A DNA stretch of 64,000 bases from Rhodococcus rhodochrous (GTDB lineage Bacteria > Actinomycetota > Actinomycetes > Mycobacteriales > Mycobacteriaceae), in assembly GCF_900187265.1 (NCBI RefSeq), contig NZ_LT906450.1, forward strand, positions 2,719,444 to 2,783,443. The letters are read 5' to 3'. How positions within the stretch are numbered: position 1 is the first letter of the stretch; every line of letters starts with the position of its first letter. Below are positions 26,239 to 34,723 of this stretch, piece by piece. The translations under genes and the position numbers were made by a program. The notes under the pieces were generated by a model. That model saw only the letters and a program-made list of their open reading frames with translations. It did not search any database and was not told the DNA's origin.

Positions 26239-27012
26239 TCACACCGTGGCAAGGACGTAGGAGAGAACGAATCCAGCGGCGGTGCTCAACGCGACCGTCG
26301 GGCCTCCTTTTTCGTAGGCCTCGGGCATGAGAGTGTCTGCCAACGATGCGAGCACCGCGCCGGCAGCGAAGGCAAGCGGCAACGAGATCGTCTCGGGCGC
26401 ACTCGAAGCGAGGGGGCCGGCGCCGACGACGACGGCCAGGGTGAGCAGCAGGGCGCAGATCAACCACGTGCCGAGGATGAAGGTTTGGGATCGGCCCTGC
26501 GCACGCATGGACGCGCTCCCGACCAGCGCTTCGGGAAAGTTGGAGACGAAGATCGCCACGAGCAGTGTTATCCCGCCTGTCCCTTCGCCGAGGGACACGC
26601 CGAGGGCAACGTTCTCCGGCACTCCGTCGAGGGTGACCGCGGCCAGTAGTGCCAGTCCGGCGGATCCGCTGACGGAGGCGGTGGAGGGTGGTTTTTCCGT
26701 TGCGGCGGCGTCGAGGTCGAGTTTCTCGCTGCCTTGCGGCTGTGGGTGTTTGCCCTCGGCCAACCGGTCCATTTGCTGGCTGAGGAGGGTGAAGACGACC
26801 GCGCCGGCCGCGAGTCCGAGCGCTGCGCGCCGGATGCCGCCTTGTTGATATGACTCTTCGAACAGCTCGAAGGTCAGTGCTGTGATCAGTGCGCCTGCTG
26901 CGAAGGCCAGCATGGCGGCGAGTGCGCGCTTGGGGATGGTGAATCGTCCGCCGACCAGCGCGCCTATGACCAGGGCGCTGGAAGCGATCACTCCGAAGAT
27001 CAGCGACTCCAT
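26239..27012 (-). CDS. ZIP-family metal transporter, divergent
   Basis: 257 residues, about eight membrane helices with an acidic cytoplasmic loop (HPQPQGSEKLDLDAAATEK). Helix IV reads TLDGVPENVALG and helix V SNFPEALVGS. Canonical ZIPs have HNxPEG in both, so the two metal-binding histidines are replaced by Asp and Ser. This suggests another substrate or altered selectivity. ATG 27012 with GGAAGAGG upstream. Single gene. Confidence 0.85.
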   Translation of the reverse strand: MESLIFGVIASSALVIGALVGGRFTIPKRALAAMLAFAAGALITALTFELFEESYQQGGIRRAALGLAAGAVVFTLLSQQMDRLAEGKHPQPQGSEKLDLDAAATEKPPSTASVSGSAGLALLAAVTLDGVPENVALGVSLGEGTGGITLLVAIFVSNFPEALVGSASMRAQGRSQTFILGTWLICALLLTLAVVVGAGPLASSAPETISLPLAFAAGAVLASLADTLMPEAYEKGGPTVALSTAAGFVLSYVLATV

Positions 27013-27192
27013 GATGACGCCACCTCTTCCCTCGCTCCCGCAGTAGCCGAGGAGATCGTCCGACGAGTCCCGAGTACCCCGTTTTCGCTGAATCAGCCGG
27101 GCAGCTGATCGAGGCGGACGTGCTGAGCAGGATCGGACGAGTGCGGGTCGAGCAGACCGGGTAGCGGCTACCTAGGAGGGGCAATCTTGCGG

Positions 27193-27993
27193 TCAGAACG
27201 GATCTGCCGTGGAGCCAACCAGATCCGCAACCGAGTTGATGACGCGGGTCGGACGGTAGGGGAATCGCTCGACGGACTCGCGGGTGGAAATGCCGGTCAG
27301 GACCAACAGCGTCTGCAAGCCTGCCTCGAGACCGCAGACGATGTCGGTGTCCATGCGGTCGCCGATGATCAGCGTGTGTGCGGAGTGCGCCCCGATCGCG
27401 CGCAAGGCCGACCGCATCATCAAAGCATTCGGCTTGCCCACGAAGTACGGTTCGCGACCCGTCGCGCGGGTGATCAGCGCCGCGACGGCTCCGGTGGCAG
27501 GGAGCGAACCTTCTCGTGACGGGCCGGTCGGATCCGGATTGGTCGCGATGAACCGGGCGCCGCGTTCGACCAGGCGGATCGCGGTGGTGATCGCCTCGAA
27601 GGAGTAAGTGCGTGTCTCTCCGAGGACGACGTAGTCCGGGTCGCTGTCGGTGAGGACGTAACCGATGTCGTGCAGCGCGGTGGTCAATCCGGATTCGCCC
27701 ACCACGTAGGCGCTGCCGCCGGGACGCTGATTCGCGAGGAACGTCGCCGTCGCCAACGCCGAGGTCCAGATCGCCTTCTCCGGAACGTCGAGGCCGGAGC
27801 GCAGGAGGCGAGCCCGTAGGTCTCGGGGCGTGCGGATGGAATTGTTGGTGAGCACCATGAACGGCGTACCGGTATCGCGGAGTTCGGTCAGAAACGCGTC
27901 GGCACCGGGTATCAGGTGATCCTCGTGCACGAGAACACCATCCATGTCCATCAGGTAATTCCAGACCGGCGCGGATGTGGGTTCTTCGCTCAT
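27193..27993 (-). CDS. HAD superfamily IIA phosphatase (NagD-like)
   Basis: 266 residues. Motif I is [12 protein letters not shown], motif [12 protein letters not shown], the C2-cap follows, motif III is YFVGKPN and motif [20 protein letters not shown]. The enzyme would hydrolyse small phosphate esters such as nucleotides or sugar phosphates in the cytoplasm. All catalytic residues are present; physiological substrate unknown. It has its own promoter region shared with no close neighbour. Confidence 0.92.
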   Translation of the reverse strand: MSEEPTSAPVWNYLMDMDGVLVHEDHLIPGADAFLTELRDTGTPFMVLTNNSIRTPRDLRARLLRSGLDVPEKAIWTSALATATFLANQRPGGSAYVVGESGLTTALHDIGYVLTDSDPDYVVLGETRTYSFEAITTAIRLVERGARFIATNPDPTGPSREGSLPATGAVAALITRATGREPYFVGKPNALMMRSALRAIGAHSAHTLIIGDRMDTDIVCGLEAGLQTLLVLTGISTRESVERFPYRPTRVINSVADLVGSTADPF

Positions 27994-28071
27994 TCTTCGA
28001 GTGTGTCACCAACTGTTCCGATAGGCGGCCGATACAAAGTGATCATCCGACGACCGGTGTCGGCTCCGTGC

Positions 28072-28326
28072 TCACCCGCCGAGGTTCGCGACGGTCGAGT
28101 CGAGCACGCCCGCCTGCAGCTCGAGGTCGCTTTCTTCGTAGTTCCGATCCTGCGGTAGCTGCTTCCGGAGGTCTTCTCTGGTGACCACGAGAAACGGTCG
28201 GTTCTGATCGGTCAGCTCCTGGCCTCCGACAACGCGGAACCGGCCCTCCTCCAGAACGAGTGCGGGGTCATCGAGCGTCGAATCGAGGAGTTCTCGAAGG
28301 TCGGTAGCGGTCAACTTGGTGGGCAC
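28072..28326 (-). CDS. Small acidic protein of unknown function
   Basis: 84 residues from GTG 28326 with a near-perfect AGGAGG five bases before it, which decides the start against the much longer upstream frame. Sequence begins MPTKLTATDLRELLDSTLDD and is rich in Asp, Glu and Leu. RFRVVGGQELTDQNRPFLVV resembles a short beta-hairpin. No family recognised. It precedes the HAD gene on the same strand with about 80 bp between. Confidence 0.75.
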   Translation of the reverse strand: MPTKLTATDLRELLDSTLDDPALVLEEGRFRVVGGQELTDQNRPFLVVTREDLRKQLPQDRNYEESDLELQAGVLDSTVANLGG

Positions 28327-28458
28327 ATGTCCTCCTGCACTTGCTCGTCTCTCGAACCGTTGTGTCCTCTCGGAGGTACCCGGTCGAGTGCCGGCTGAAC
28401 CTGATGGTGTTCGGTCGACGCGGCGGGTCGGCAATCTCCTCGGGGAGTACATCGGCAG

Positions 28459-28482
28459 CGCATACCCATGTGGCGGTATGCG
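28459..28482. promoter_or_regulatory. Palindrome, possible operator
   Basis: CGCATACC-N8-GGTATGCG, two perfect 8-bp arms, in the 430-bp space upstream of both the small acidic protein (minus) and the micropeptide gene (plus). No other gene is recognisable between 28326 and 28756. Confidence 0.45.
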
Positions 28483-28755
28483 TCGCCTCGACGTACGAAA
28501 TGTCAAGGGACCGGGTGCGTTCGGTCGCCTCTCGGCGAAAGGCGCAACACGGCTCCAGCCGAACGGAACTTCCGTGAAGGCAAAGGGTTGAGCCCGGGGG
28601 ACACGAATACGCACCCGATCCGCCCAGCACAACGCGACCCGATAGCCATCTATTCCCGGTGGGGACAAGCGTGCGGAAGCCGAACGCGTGCGCGATGGAC
28701 TGTGACCGCGAACATCTTCGTTGATGCTTCAACCGGCGTACGATCGAGACCACTC

Positions 28756-28845
28756 ATGTACACAGACTTCGCCACACTCGGCGGAACTCTCATCTGGTTC
28801 GCCGCTCTCATCGCCCTTACCCACATCCTCGGCCACACCCTCTGA
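28756..28845 (+). CDS. Possible 29-residue membrane micropeptide
   Basis: MYTDFATLGGTLIWFAALIA, nine more residues and a TGA: a single hydrophobic helix with polar ends, the typical shape of bacterial membrane micropeptides. The ribosome site is not convincing. It stands alone in a gap before the GAF-ANTAR gene. Confidence 0.45.
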   Translation: MYTDFATLGGTLIWFAALIALTHILGHTL

Positions 28846-29016
28846 CCTCTGACCCACGGTCGGCCACCCCATTCCTGAGGCGTCCGCCGAACGCCCCGCA
28901 GATGCTCTTCACACACCCGTGCAGGGAATCGCGAGTAGCGTGGTACGGGCACCTTGCCCGCCACTTTCTCGCCTTGACACGCGGCATCGTGAAACAGGCG
29001 GAAGAGGCTTCCCAAC

Positions 29017-29236
29017 ATGGCCGAATCGATCGAGATCTTGATCAAGGCCCTTGGGGATCTACGAAGACCGCCGAGCGGACGGAAGGATCTCGGCGAAGCG
29101 CTGCGCGCAGTGACCGCGGCTGCGGCCGCCACGATTGCGGGGGTCGAGTGCGCCGACATCGTCCTCATCGGCAAGGACACATTCGAATCCCACGGAGCGA
29201 CCTCGTCGTTGTCCCGGGAACTCGGTCGGATCCAAC
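29017..29236 (+). pseudogene. GAF-ANTAR regulator, 5' part, split by IS-A copy 3
   Basis: Starts MAESIEILIKALGDLRRPPS and covers the first strand and helix of a GAF domain (AAAAATIAGVECADIVLIG). IS-A copy 3 enters after RIQ. Joining 29236 to 30560 continues GRIQRDAGGPCIDAAGVTS in frame; the whole gene would code 227 residues. See the 3' part for the ANTAR domain. Confidence 0.87.
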
Positions 29237-29251
29237 TGTTGCGCCCCGGCT

Positions 29252-30187
29252 TCAGTAGAGGCTCTCGACGACCCGCTCGGTTGTTCCGGCGGGACTATGT
29301 GAATCGTAGTAGGACTGTTCGGCTTCGACGGGCGAGATCATCCCGATCTCACCGTGCAACCTCCGGTGATTGAACCAATCGATGTACTCGGCCACCGCAA
29401 TTTCGAGGTCATCGATAGAGCGCCACGGTCCCTTGTTACGGACCAGCTCGGCCTTGAACAGCGAGTTGAACGCCTCGGCGAGGGCGTTGTCATACGAATC
29501 GCCGCGGCTGCCCACCGAAGCGACCGCGCCGGCCTCGGCAAGGCGCTGGGTGTAGCGGATAGCTCGATATTGAGCTCCGCGGTCGGAGTGATGTATCAAC
29601 TGGGACAGGCCCTGACCTGCATGTTCGCGGGTCCAGATGCCCATCTCCAATGCATCGAGTGCGAGATCGGTGCGCAGACTCGTCGACAACTGCCATCCCA
29701 CGATGCGGCGTGAGAAGACGTCGATGACGAACGCGGCATACGTCCATCCGGCGAACGTGCGGACATAAGTTATATCGGCGACCCACAGCTGGTCCGGTGC
29801 TGAGGCGGTGAATCCGCGGTTGACCAGGTCAGCAGGCTTGTCGGTGTCCGCTGCGGCGATCGTGGTCCGGGGGTTCTTCGACCGGGCGATGCCGCGTAAC
29901 CCTTCGGCGCGCATCAGGCGCTCGACGGTGCACCGGGCCACCCGGATCCCTTGCCGCTGCAGCTCCGCATGGACCTTGCGGGCACCGTAGACGGCGTAGT
30001 TCTCGGCGTGGACCCGGTGGATTTCTTCGATCAGTTCCGCGTCGCGGACCGCCCGCGCTGAGGGTGGACGGGTCTTTGCTGCGTAGTACGTTGACGGGGC
30101 GATCTGCACACCGGTCCGAGTGAGGACTCTGCAGATCGGCTCGACCCCGTGATCGGCCTTGTGGGCGTCGATGTAGTCGACGATCAC
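29252..30187 (-). CDS. IS-A transposase OrfB, copy 3
   Basis: 311 residues, same product as at 1664-2599, with D in WVADITYV, D in HHSDRGAQY and E in [11 protein letters not shown] start overlapping the orfA stop as GTGA. Intact; together with copy 2 it could supply transposase for all three copies. Confidence 0.94.
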   Translation of the reverse strand: MIVDYIDAHKADHGVEPICRVLTRTGVQIAPSTYYAAKTRPPSARAVRDAELIEEIHRVHAENYAVYGARKVHAELQRQGIRVARCTVERLMRAEGLRGIARSKNPRTTIAAADTDKPADLVNRGFTASAPDQLWVADITYVRTFAGWTYAAFVIDVFSRRIVGWQLSTSLRTDLALDALEMGIWTREHAGQGLSQLIHHSDRGAQYRAIRYTQRLAEAGAVASVGSRGDSYDNALAEAFNSLFKAELVRNKGPWRSIDDLEIAVAEYIDWFNHRRLHGEIGMISPVEAEQSYYDSHSPAGTTERVVESLY

Positions 30188-30504
30188 TTGAGTTTGCGGT
30201 CGAGCTCCGCTGCCGCGAAAAACGCCGACGCCGTCTTCAGGATCTCGTTGGCACGGCGCAGTTCTCGGTTCTCGCGTTCGAGTTCGGCGATTCGTTTCGC
30301 CTCGTCCGTCGTGGTGCCGGGGCGGACACCACCGTCGATCTCGGCCTGACGAACCCAGGTGCGCAGGGCCTCGGGATGGATGCCCAACTGCTCGGCGATC
30401 CGCTTGATCGCTCCTGTTTTCGATCCTGGATCGCGGCGTGCCTCGACTGCCAGCCGCGTCGCTCGTTCCTTCAGCTCCTCCGGGTACTTTCGCGGTGCTC
30501 CCAT
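30184..30504 (-). CDS. IS-A transposase OrfA, copy 3
   Basis: 106 residues, same product as at 2596-2916: helix-turn-helix followed by leucine zipper. The frame stays open upstream into the host gene, which is fortuitous. Start chosen as in copy 2. Confidence 0.93.
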   Translation of the reverse strand: MGAPRKYPEELKERATRLAVEARRDPGSKTGAIKRIAEQLGIHPEALRTWVRQAEIDGGVRPGTTTDEAKRIAELERENRELRRANEILKTASAFFAAAELDRKLK

Positions 30505-30556
30505 GGATCTCATCCTTCCGTGTGATGAGACCCTCCAACAGACCCGGTACGCGACA

Positions 30557-31023
30557 AACGCGACGCCGGCGGCCCATGTATCGACGCGGCCGGAGTTACG
30601 AGCGTGGTCTACAGCAGCGACCTCCGATCCGAGATGCGCTGGCCGCAGTTCACGGAAGAAGCCCTGATGGTCGGGGTCGGCAGTGTGTTGTCCTTCCAAC
30701 TCCACACCCGCACCGACATCGCCGGTTCGCTGAACCTGTTCGCATCGAAACCGCAGGCCTTCGACGGTGCCGCAGTGGCGCTGGGCATCGCACTGGCGGC
30801 GCAGGCGGCCGCCGAGCTCACGGCTGCACGTGCTGAGCTGCATCTGCGCTCGGCGTTGGCCAGCCGAGACACCATCGGCCAGGCCAAAGGTCTTCTGATG
30901 CAGCGCTGCGGTGTCGATGCCGCCCACGCCTTCGTGATGCTGCGGACACTGTCGCAGGATCTCAATGTCGCACTGTCCCGAGTTGCCGAGCGAATCGTCG
31001 AGGACCACACCGCTTCTCTGTGA
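30557..31023 (+). pseudogene. GAF-ANTAR regulator, 3' part
   Basis: Continuation of the GAF domain (SVVYSSDLRSEMRWPQF, VGSVLSFQLHTRTDIAGSLN) and then a C-terminal ANTAR domain of about 55 residues (SRDTIGQAKGLLMQRCGVD, FVMLRTLSQDLNVAL). ANTAR domains bind dual RNA hairpins in leader transcripts to prevent termination. The broken gene has lost its sensory N-terminus. An internal ATG at 30604 could produce a truncated ANTAR protein. A weak hairpin (GTGATC/GATCAC) overlaps the stop. Confidence 0.88.
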
Positions 31024-31060
31024 TCGGTTGTCGGATCACGGAACACCAAGGCATACGAGC

Positions 31061-31495
31061 TCAGTCCAGGCAGAACTCGTTGCCTTCGATGTCCTGCATG
31101 ACGATGCAGGACTCGTCGACGCCATCGGCGTGCAGAACCTTCACCTGCGCAGCGCCGAGCGCCACCAGTCGGTCGGACTCCGCTTGTAGAGCAGACAGTC
31201 GCTCGTCACCCTCCAAGTCTGTGCCGACGCGCACATCGAGATGCACCCGGTTCTTCACTACCTTTTCTTCGGGTACTCGCTGGAAGTGCAACCGCGGACC
31301 GGCGCCGGTCGGATCGGCGCACACGAACGCGCGTCCTTGCGACTCTGCGGGCAGGCTTGCGTCGTAGTCGGTCCATGGCGCGAACCCGTCGGGTGGCGTG
31401 GGCACCTCGTAGCCGAGAACAGCGCACCAGAAGTGCGCGAGTCGCTCGGGTTCGGTGGAATCGAACGTGACCTGTACCTGCCTGACCGATGCCAT
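31061..31495 (-). CDS. VOC (glyoxalase/bleomycin resistance-like) protein
   Basis: 144 residues starting MASVRQVQVTFDSTEPERLA. Two beta-alpha-beta-beta-beta repeats: AHFWCAVLGYEVPTPP, then RVHLDVRVGTDLEGDERL and SCIVMQDIEGNEFCLD. Members bind a divalent metal or sequester small molecules; the ligand cannot be predicted. The upstream extension of the frame is ignored because the family starts here. Convergent with the ANTAR gene. Confidence 0.87.
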   Translation of the reverse strand: MASVRQVQVTFDSTEPERLAHFWCAVLGYEVPTPPDGFAPWTDYDASLPAESQGRAFVCADPTGAGPRLHFQRVPEEKVVKNRVHLDVRVGTDLEGDERLSALQAESDRLVALGAAQVKVLHADGVDESCIVMQDIEGNEFCLD

Positions 31496-31645
31496 GCGGG
31501 CCACCCTAGGGAGCAGTGCCGGACCGAGCAACCGCATCTTCGGACGCGATATCGCACTCGGTCGTCGAACCGAAGGTCGATGGCGGGCATCGATTCTCGC
31601 TACCACGGACGTGGACACCGACAGCTGACGGTCGTATCCGCAGTC

Positions 31646-31957
31646 TCAGCGCTCGTTCACCGGGTAGGCGAGGGTCTCGCGAGTCAGATGGAACAAGCCG
31701 GGCAGCAAGAGCGCAACAACTACTACCACGACCACCTTGTCCATGGTCGGCAGGAGCATGATCGCCAGACTCGGAGCTCCGACGACCAGCCCGACGACCG
31801 CAACATTTCGGCCGGTTTTCAACCGGGTACGCCCCGTGGCCGAGAGCGGGCCCTCGGATCGGCGCACGACACTTCGATGAGCCCGGTACACCACCGAGGC
31901 GCCCCATCCGAACGCGGCCGCAGCCACGATCGACACCGCCAGCAGCAGCGCAGTCAC
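31646..31957 (-). CDS. Small membrane protein of unknown function
   Basis: 103 residues, GTG at 31957 with GGAGG seven bases upstream. Three hydrophobic segments: ALLLAVSIVAAAAFGWGASV, VAVVGLVVGAPSLAIMLL, then KVVVVVVVALLLPGLFHL. A basic loop sits between the first two. No family recognised. Same strand as the VOC gene, about 150 bp apart. Confidence 0.7.
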   Translation of the reverse strand: MTALLLAVSIVAAAAFGWGASVVYRAHRSVVRRSEGPLSATGRTRLKTGRNVAVVGLVVGAPSLAIMLLPTMDKVVVVVVVALLLPGLFHLTRETLAYPVNER

Positions 31958-32332
31958 TTCGAATCCTCCACGTGTCGTCGGTTGGTAGGGAACCGCCCGC
32001 AGGCTACCCACTGCAGTTCGGGTATTCGCGGTTGGACCGTCCGAGGCGCTGACGACACGGCCGGGATCCGTGCGAGCGGATCGACCCATTCCATTACAGG
32101 CCCGCAACGGAGCTGCAACAGTCCTTTCCGATACTCGAGAAACGAACAGACACCCTGTTCGCCCGGGAGGATGCTGGATCATCCGAGTTACACGGCTGCA
32201 CTACATCTCGTTGCGCGATCCTCCATGAGCCCCCGGGGGGGAGCTCATGAACACCGGCAGCGGCTCGCGTGACGTTCCACCACCTCGGCAGCGTGACGCC
32301 GCCGTACGAACCGATCGCCTCAGGGAGACGGA
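31958..32332. other. Intergenic region upstream of APC permease
   Basis: 375 bp with no convincing gene. It holds an imperfect hairpin at about 32224-32249, with arms CATGAG and CTCATG around a run of C and G, which may act as terminator or operator for the permease gene. Confidence 0.45.
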
Positions 32333-33787
32333 ATGTCAGTCGTAGAACCATCGAAGAGTTCGAGGACCCGTAAGCACCATGACGGCGCCGACTTCCACGC
32401 TGAGAAGAGCGAATACCTCGAAAAACGTTCACTTCGTAGAGGAACCGCAGGGTGGGTGCTCCTTGCGGGACTCGGTGTCAGTTACGTCATCTCCGGTGAC
32501 TACGCGGGATGGAACAACGGACTCGCCGAAGGTGGATTCGGCGGCCTGCTGATCGCAGGCGTGGTCATCGCGGGCATGTACTTCGCGATGGTGCTCGGAA
32601 TGGCGGAATTGTCGTCGGCCCTTCCGGCCGCAGGGGGCGGATACACCTTCGCTCGCCGGGCGCTCGGACCATGGGGTGGATTCGCGACCGGCACGGCCAT
32701 TCTCATCGAGTACGCTATCGCACCTGCGGCCATCGCGACGTTCATCGGCAGTTATGTCGAATCGTTGAACATCTTCGGGATCACCGACGGATGGTGGATC
32801 TACCTCGCTGTCTATGCCATTTTCATCGGCATCCACCTCACCGGTGCGGGCGAAGCGCTCAAGGCGATGTTCGTCATCACCGCCATCGCACTCGTCGGAG
32901 TCGTGATCTTCGCAATCTCCGCGGTGGGACTGTTCGAGTCCGACAATCTCACGGACATCACGCCGACCGATGCCGTCGGTGCCTCGGGCTTCCTGCCGTT
33001 CGGCTACTTCGGTATCTGGGCCGCAGTTCCGTTCGCGATCTGGTTCTTCCTGGCGATCGAGGGCGTTCCTCTCGCTGCGGAGGAAGCGCGCGAGCCGGAG
33101 AAGAACGTGCCCCGCGGCATCATCTCCAGCATGCTGGTGCTCCTGGTGACCGGAGCGACCGTGCTGTTCCTGGCGACCGGTGCGTTGGGTGCCGAGGGAT
33201 TGTCGACCTCGGGCAACCCCCTCGTCGAGGCGCTGGGCGACGGGACCTCGGCCAAGGTCGTCAACTACATCGGGCTCGCCGGGCTGATCGCCAGCTTCTT
33301 CTCCATCATGTACGCGTATTCGCGGCAGACCTTCGCGTTGTCCCGCGCCGGCTACCTGCCGACGAGCCTGTCGGTGACGAATTCGCGCAAGGCCCCCATA
33401 CTCGCGTTGATCGTGCCCGGCGTGATCGGCTTCGTCCTGTCGCTGACCGGTGAGGGCGCGATGCTCCTCAACATGGCGGTCTTCGGTGCCGCCGTCAGCT
33501 ACGTGCTCATGATGGTCAGCCACATCGTGCTGCGCGTGCGTGAGCCCGAGATGCCGCGTCCGTACCGCACGCCCGGTGGTGTCGTCACGACATCGTTCGC
33601 GTTGGTGATCGCTGCCGCCGCTGTGGTGGCGACCTTCCTCGTCGATCCCGTCGCGGCTCTGTGGACGTTCGCCGCGTTTGCGGCATTCATGGCCTACTTC
33701 GGTCTCTACAGCCGTCACCACCTCGTCGCGAACTCCCCGGACGAGGAGTTCGCGGCCCTCGCGAAGGCAGAGGAAGAGCTGGGGTGA
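32333..33787 (+). CDS. APC-superfamily permease, ethanolamine/amino acid type
   Basis: 484 residues, about 12 membrane helices. The cytoplasmic N-terminus of about 40 residues is followed by GLGVSYVISGDYAGWNNGLA, the start pattern of ethanolamine permeases (Eat family). GMAELSSALPAAGGGYTFAR, IEGVPLAAEEAREPEKNVPRG and MPRPYRTPGG are conserved APC blocks. Likely imports ethanolamine or a small amine. No ethanolamine ammonia-lyase genes are nearby, so the substrate is inferred. GGAGACGGA precedes the ATG. Confidence 0.85.
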   Translation: MSVVEPSKSSRTRKHHDGADFHAEKSEYLEKRSLRRGTAGWVLLAGLGVSYVISGDYAGWNNGLAEGGFGGLLIAGVVIAGMYFAMVLGMAELSSALPAAGGGYTFARRALGPWGGFATGTAILIEYAIAPAAIATFIGSYVESLNIFGITDGWWIYLAVYAIFIGIHLTGAGEALKAMFVITAIALVGVVIFAISAVGLFESDNLTDITPTDAVGASGFLPFGYFGIWAAVPFAIWFFLAIEGVPLAAEEAREPEKNVPRGIISSMLVLLVTGATVLFLATGALGAEGLSTSGNPLVEALGDGTSAKVVNYIGLAGLIASFFSIMYAYSRQTFALSRAGYLPTSLSVTNSRKAPILALIVPGVIGFVLSLTGEGAMLLNMAVFGAAVSYVLMMVSHIVLRVREPEMPRPYRTPGGVVTTSFALVIAAAAVVATFLVDPVAALWTFAAFAAFMAYFGLYSRHHLVANSPDEEFAALAKAEEELG

Positions 33788-33817
33788 CGATCTGAAGCCG
33801 TCCGCGCGGCCGTGTGC

Positions 33818-34714
33818 TCACAGCGTGCGGACCGAGGTGGGCTCATAGACCATGACCGAAGCCGTCGGCGCTCCACGGCAGGTCAATCGGCACGGGGGAG
33901 TGCGATGGGCCCGCAGTTCGACGTCGACACGCTCCGGGTGTGGTGCACGACCGGCGAGCCGGATCCGCCAGAGATCACCCTCGCGGACACTCTCGGCGAC
34001 CGTGTAATCACTGCGCCCGGCCGGACCGAAGCGTCGGAGCGTGGCAGCGAGCGCGGCCTGCTGAGGCGGAGACATGTCGGTGTAGCCGCGTAGATGGTGG
34101 TGGTGGATCCGGTCGAAGAAGTGTTCTTCGATCGTGAGGACGGACGATGCGGCGTCGAGACCGCCGTAGTAGACACCGTCGGGTACGACGACGACGTTGG
34201 CGGCGAACCGGTCTCCGCCTACGTGCGAGCATTCCCACACCTGGTCGGGCCAGCGCTCGGCCAGGGCGCGCGCGACCGGCCGTCCACGCACGGCGCAGCA
34301 CGGATCGTGGTGACCGTGAGCGCAGACCAGGAGGATGGAGGGGCCGCCGAGGTCGCCGGGAGTCTCGAGGGCGGTGACGATCTGTGTCAGATCCTCCTCG
34401 CGATCCCACGTTCCCCATTGCTGACGCACCGTGCCCGAGGTCTCGCGGCGGAGCACCGCCCAATGGTCGTGTCCTCCGCGGCGACGACGGCCCGGGCGCT
34501 TGACCAGCAGTATGCGTGCGCGGGCCGCCTGCGCGGCGGAGAACACGGCCGTCTTGGTCGCGGCGTCGAGATCGAGCCCCTCGAACCCGTTCACCGGCCA
34601 TCTGCCCCGGTATTCGACGAGGACCCAGACGAATCCGCGCGGGGCCGTGCCGGCCATCGGATCACCCCGCAGGCGGGCACTGTCTGCGCAGAAGAAGCGT
34701 TCGGCTGAGGCCAC
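33818..34714 (-). CDS. Sucrase/ferredoxin-like family protein (thioredoxin-fold Fe-S)
   Basis: 298 residues, GTG start. The signature LVCAHGHHDPCCAVRGRP followed by WECSHVGGDRFAANVVV is that of the sucrase-ferredoxin-like (Apd1-related) family, whose Cys and His residues bind a [2Fe-2S] cluster. The name sucrase is historical; activity on sucrose is not expected. It starts 9 bp after the JmjC-type gene stop, so the two are probably co-transcribed. Confidence 0.88.
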   Translation of the reverse strand: MASAERFFCADSARLRGDPMAGTAPRGFVWVLVEYRGRWPVNGFEGLDLDAATKTAVFSAAQAARARILLVKRPGRRRRGGHDHWAVLRRETSGTVRQQWGTWDREEDLTQIVTALETPGDLGGPSILLVCAHGHHDPCCAVRGRPVARALAERWPDQVWECSHVGGDRFAANVVVVPDGVYYGGLDAASSVLTIEEHFFDRIHHHHLRGYTDMSPPQQAALAATLRRFGPAGRSDYTVAESVREGDLWRIRLAGRAPHPERVDVELRAHRTPPCRLTCRGAPTASVMVYEPTSVRTL

Positions 34715-34723
34715 AGTGCACCG

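Larger units (their letters stand above)
29237..30556 (-). mobile_element. IS-A copy 3 (IS3 family, complete)
   Basis: 1320 bp with the same ends as copy 2 and the same 3-bp duplication AAC (29234-29236 and 30557-30559). The predicted proteins match those of copy 2 throughout, so transposition was recent. Same orientation as copy 2, making 27.6-kb spaced direct repeats. Confidence 0.95.

Noticed and set aside
28072-28668. 198-residue version of the small acidic protein
   Set aside because: The AGGAGG site before GTG 28326 sets the start; the extra N-terminal part is Arg/Pro-rich noise.
30184-31008. Long minus-strand frame running from IS-A OrfA into the ANTAR gene
   Set aside because: Fortuitous read-through across the element end; OrfA has its own start at 30504.
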